NCBI RefSeq assembly: GCF_963678545.1
Contig: NZ_OY782870.1
Span: 868,001 to 932,000, forward strand
Reading direction: 5' to 3'
Length of the DNA stretch: 64,000 nucleotides
Source of the DNA: an uncultured Methanomethylovorans sp.
GTDB taxonomy: Archaea > Halobacteriota > Methanosarcinia > Methanosarcinales > Methanosarcinaceae
Numbering within the stretch: position 1 is the first letter of the stretch; the number at the start of each line of letters is the position of its first letter. A program made the translations under genes and the position numbers. The notes below the pieces were generated by a model that did not search any database, was not told where the DNA came from, and saw only the letters and a program-made list of their open reading frames with translations. Of this stretch, positions 63,999 through 64,000 are shown in pieces.

Positions 63999-64000
63999 AC

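Overview
The window looks like a chromosomal segment of a methanogenic archaeon of the order Methanosarcinales. The evidence is a PAN proteasomal ATPase, an archaeal thermosome, an Orc1/Cdc6 protein, archaeal MBF1, DUF356 and DUF5350 proteins, anaerobic (cbi-type) cobalamin synthesis, archaeal riboflavin reductase and the archaeal modified mevalonate genes. Promoters are archaeal (TATA boxes about 25 bp before plausible starts) and many genes have GGAGGTGA-like ribosome sites. The genus cannot be fixed from sequence reading alone. I see no rRNA, tRNA or CRISPR array.

Layout. 1-9.8 kb: housekeeping genes (phosphoglucosamine mutase, DUF99, PAN, MBF1, proC, DUF356, toprim protein, DUF167, amidohydrolase, UspA, a four-CBS protein, ArfC). 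9.9-11.1 kb: a thioredoxin-like lipoprotein with its CcdA-like partner. 11.1-15.4 kb: a reverse cobalamin operon cbiT-L-F-G(N)-G(C)-H-C, divergent from cobyric acid synthase. 17.1-21 kb: trpDFEG followed by an AK6/Fap7 ATPase. 21.7-23.6 kb: MarR regulator with FetAB-like ABC transporter. 23.7-34.9 kb: membrane and accessory genes (YkgJ, CPBP protease, DUF2207/LemA pair, MFS, EamA, zinc ribbons, YwbE, DODA dioxygenase, TerB, acyltransferase). 35-38 kb: a candidate small RNA, an AN1 zinc-finger microprotein, a degenerate ComEC-type metallo-hydrolase and a circularly permuted GTPase. 38-46 kb: MMPL exporter, NEW3-type surface protein and TrmB regulator, then DUF5788-like, Rsm22-like and a second surface protein. 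46.9-48.9 kb: an unusual methyltransferase/ATP-grasp fusion. 49.2-51.7 kb: an AT-rich, broken KAP NTPase. 52-55 kb: the UbiD-like decarboxylase and two-subunit phosphomevalonate dehydratase of the archaeal mevalonate pathway. 55-64 kb: radical SAM protein, YkgJ, DUF5350, thermosome, Cdc6, GNAT, SufS-like desulfurase and a partial cation/proton antiporter.

The clearest unexpected result is in the KAP NTPase. The reading frame is broken by a 132-bp element with 12-bp terminal inverted repeats (one mismatch) flanked by an 8-bp direct repeat GATTCTTT. Removing the element and one repeat copy restores the frame exactly. This is a MITE-like insertion in a family that includes the phage-exclusion protein PifA. 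The gene also has a separate G6-run frameshift. Other notable signals are a TATA-driven hairpin RNA with a C-rich loop at 35.24-35.31 kb, operator-like repeats at the marR, cbi and trp promoters, two genes that lack a canonical start codon where homology or a signal sequence requires one (cbiG-N and the ComEC-like gene), and several small genes below usual ORF cut-offs.
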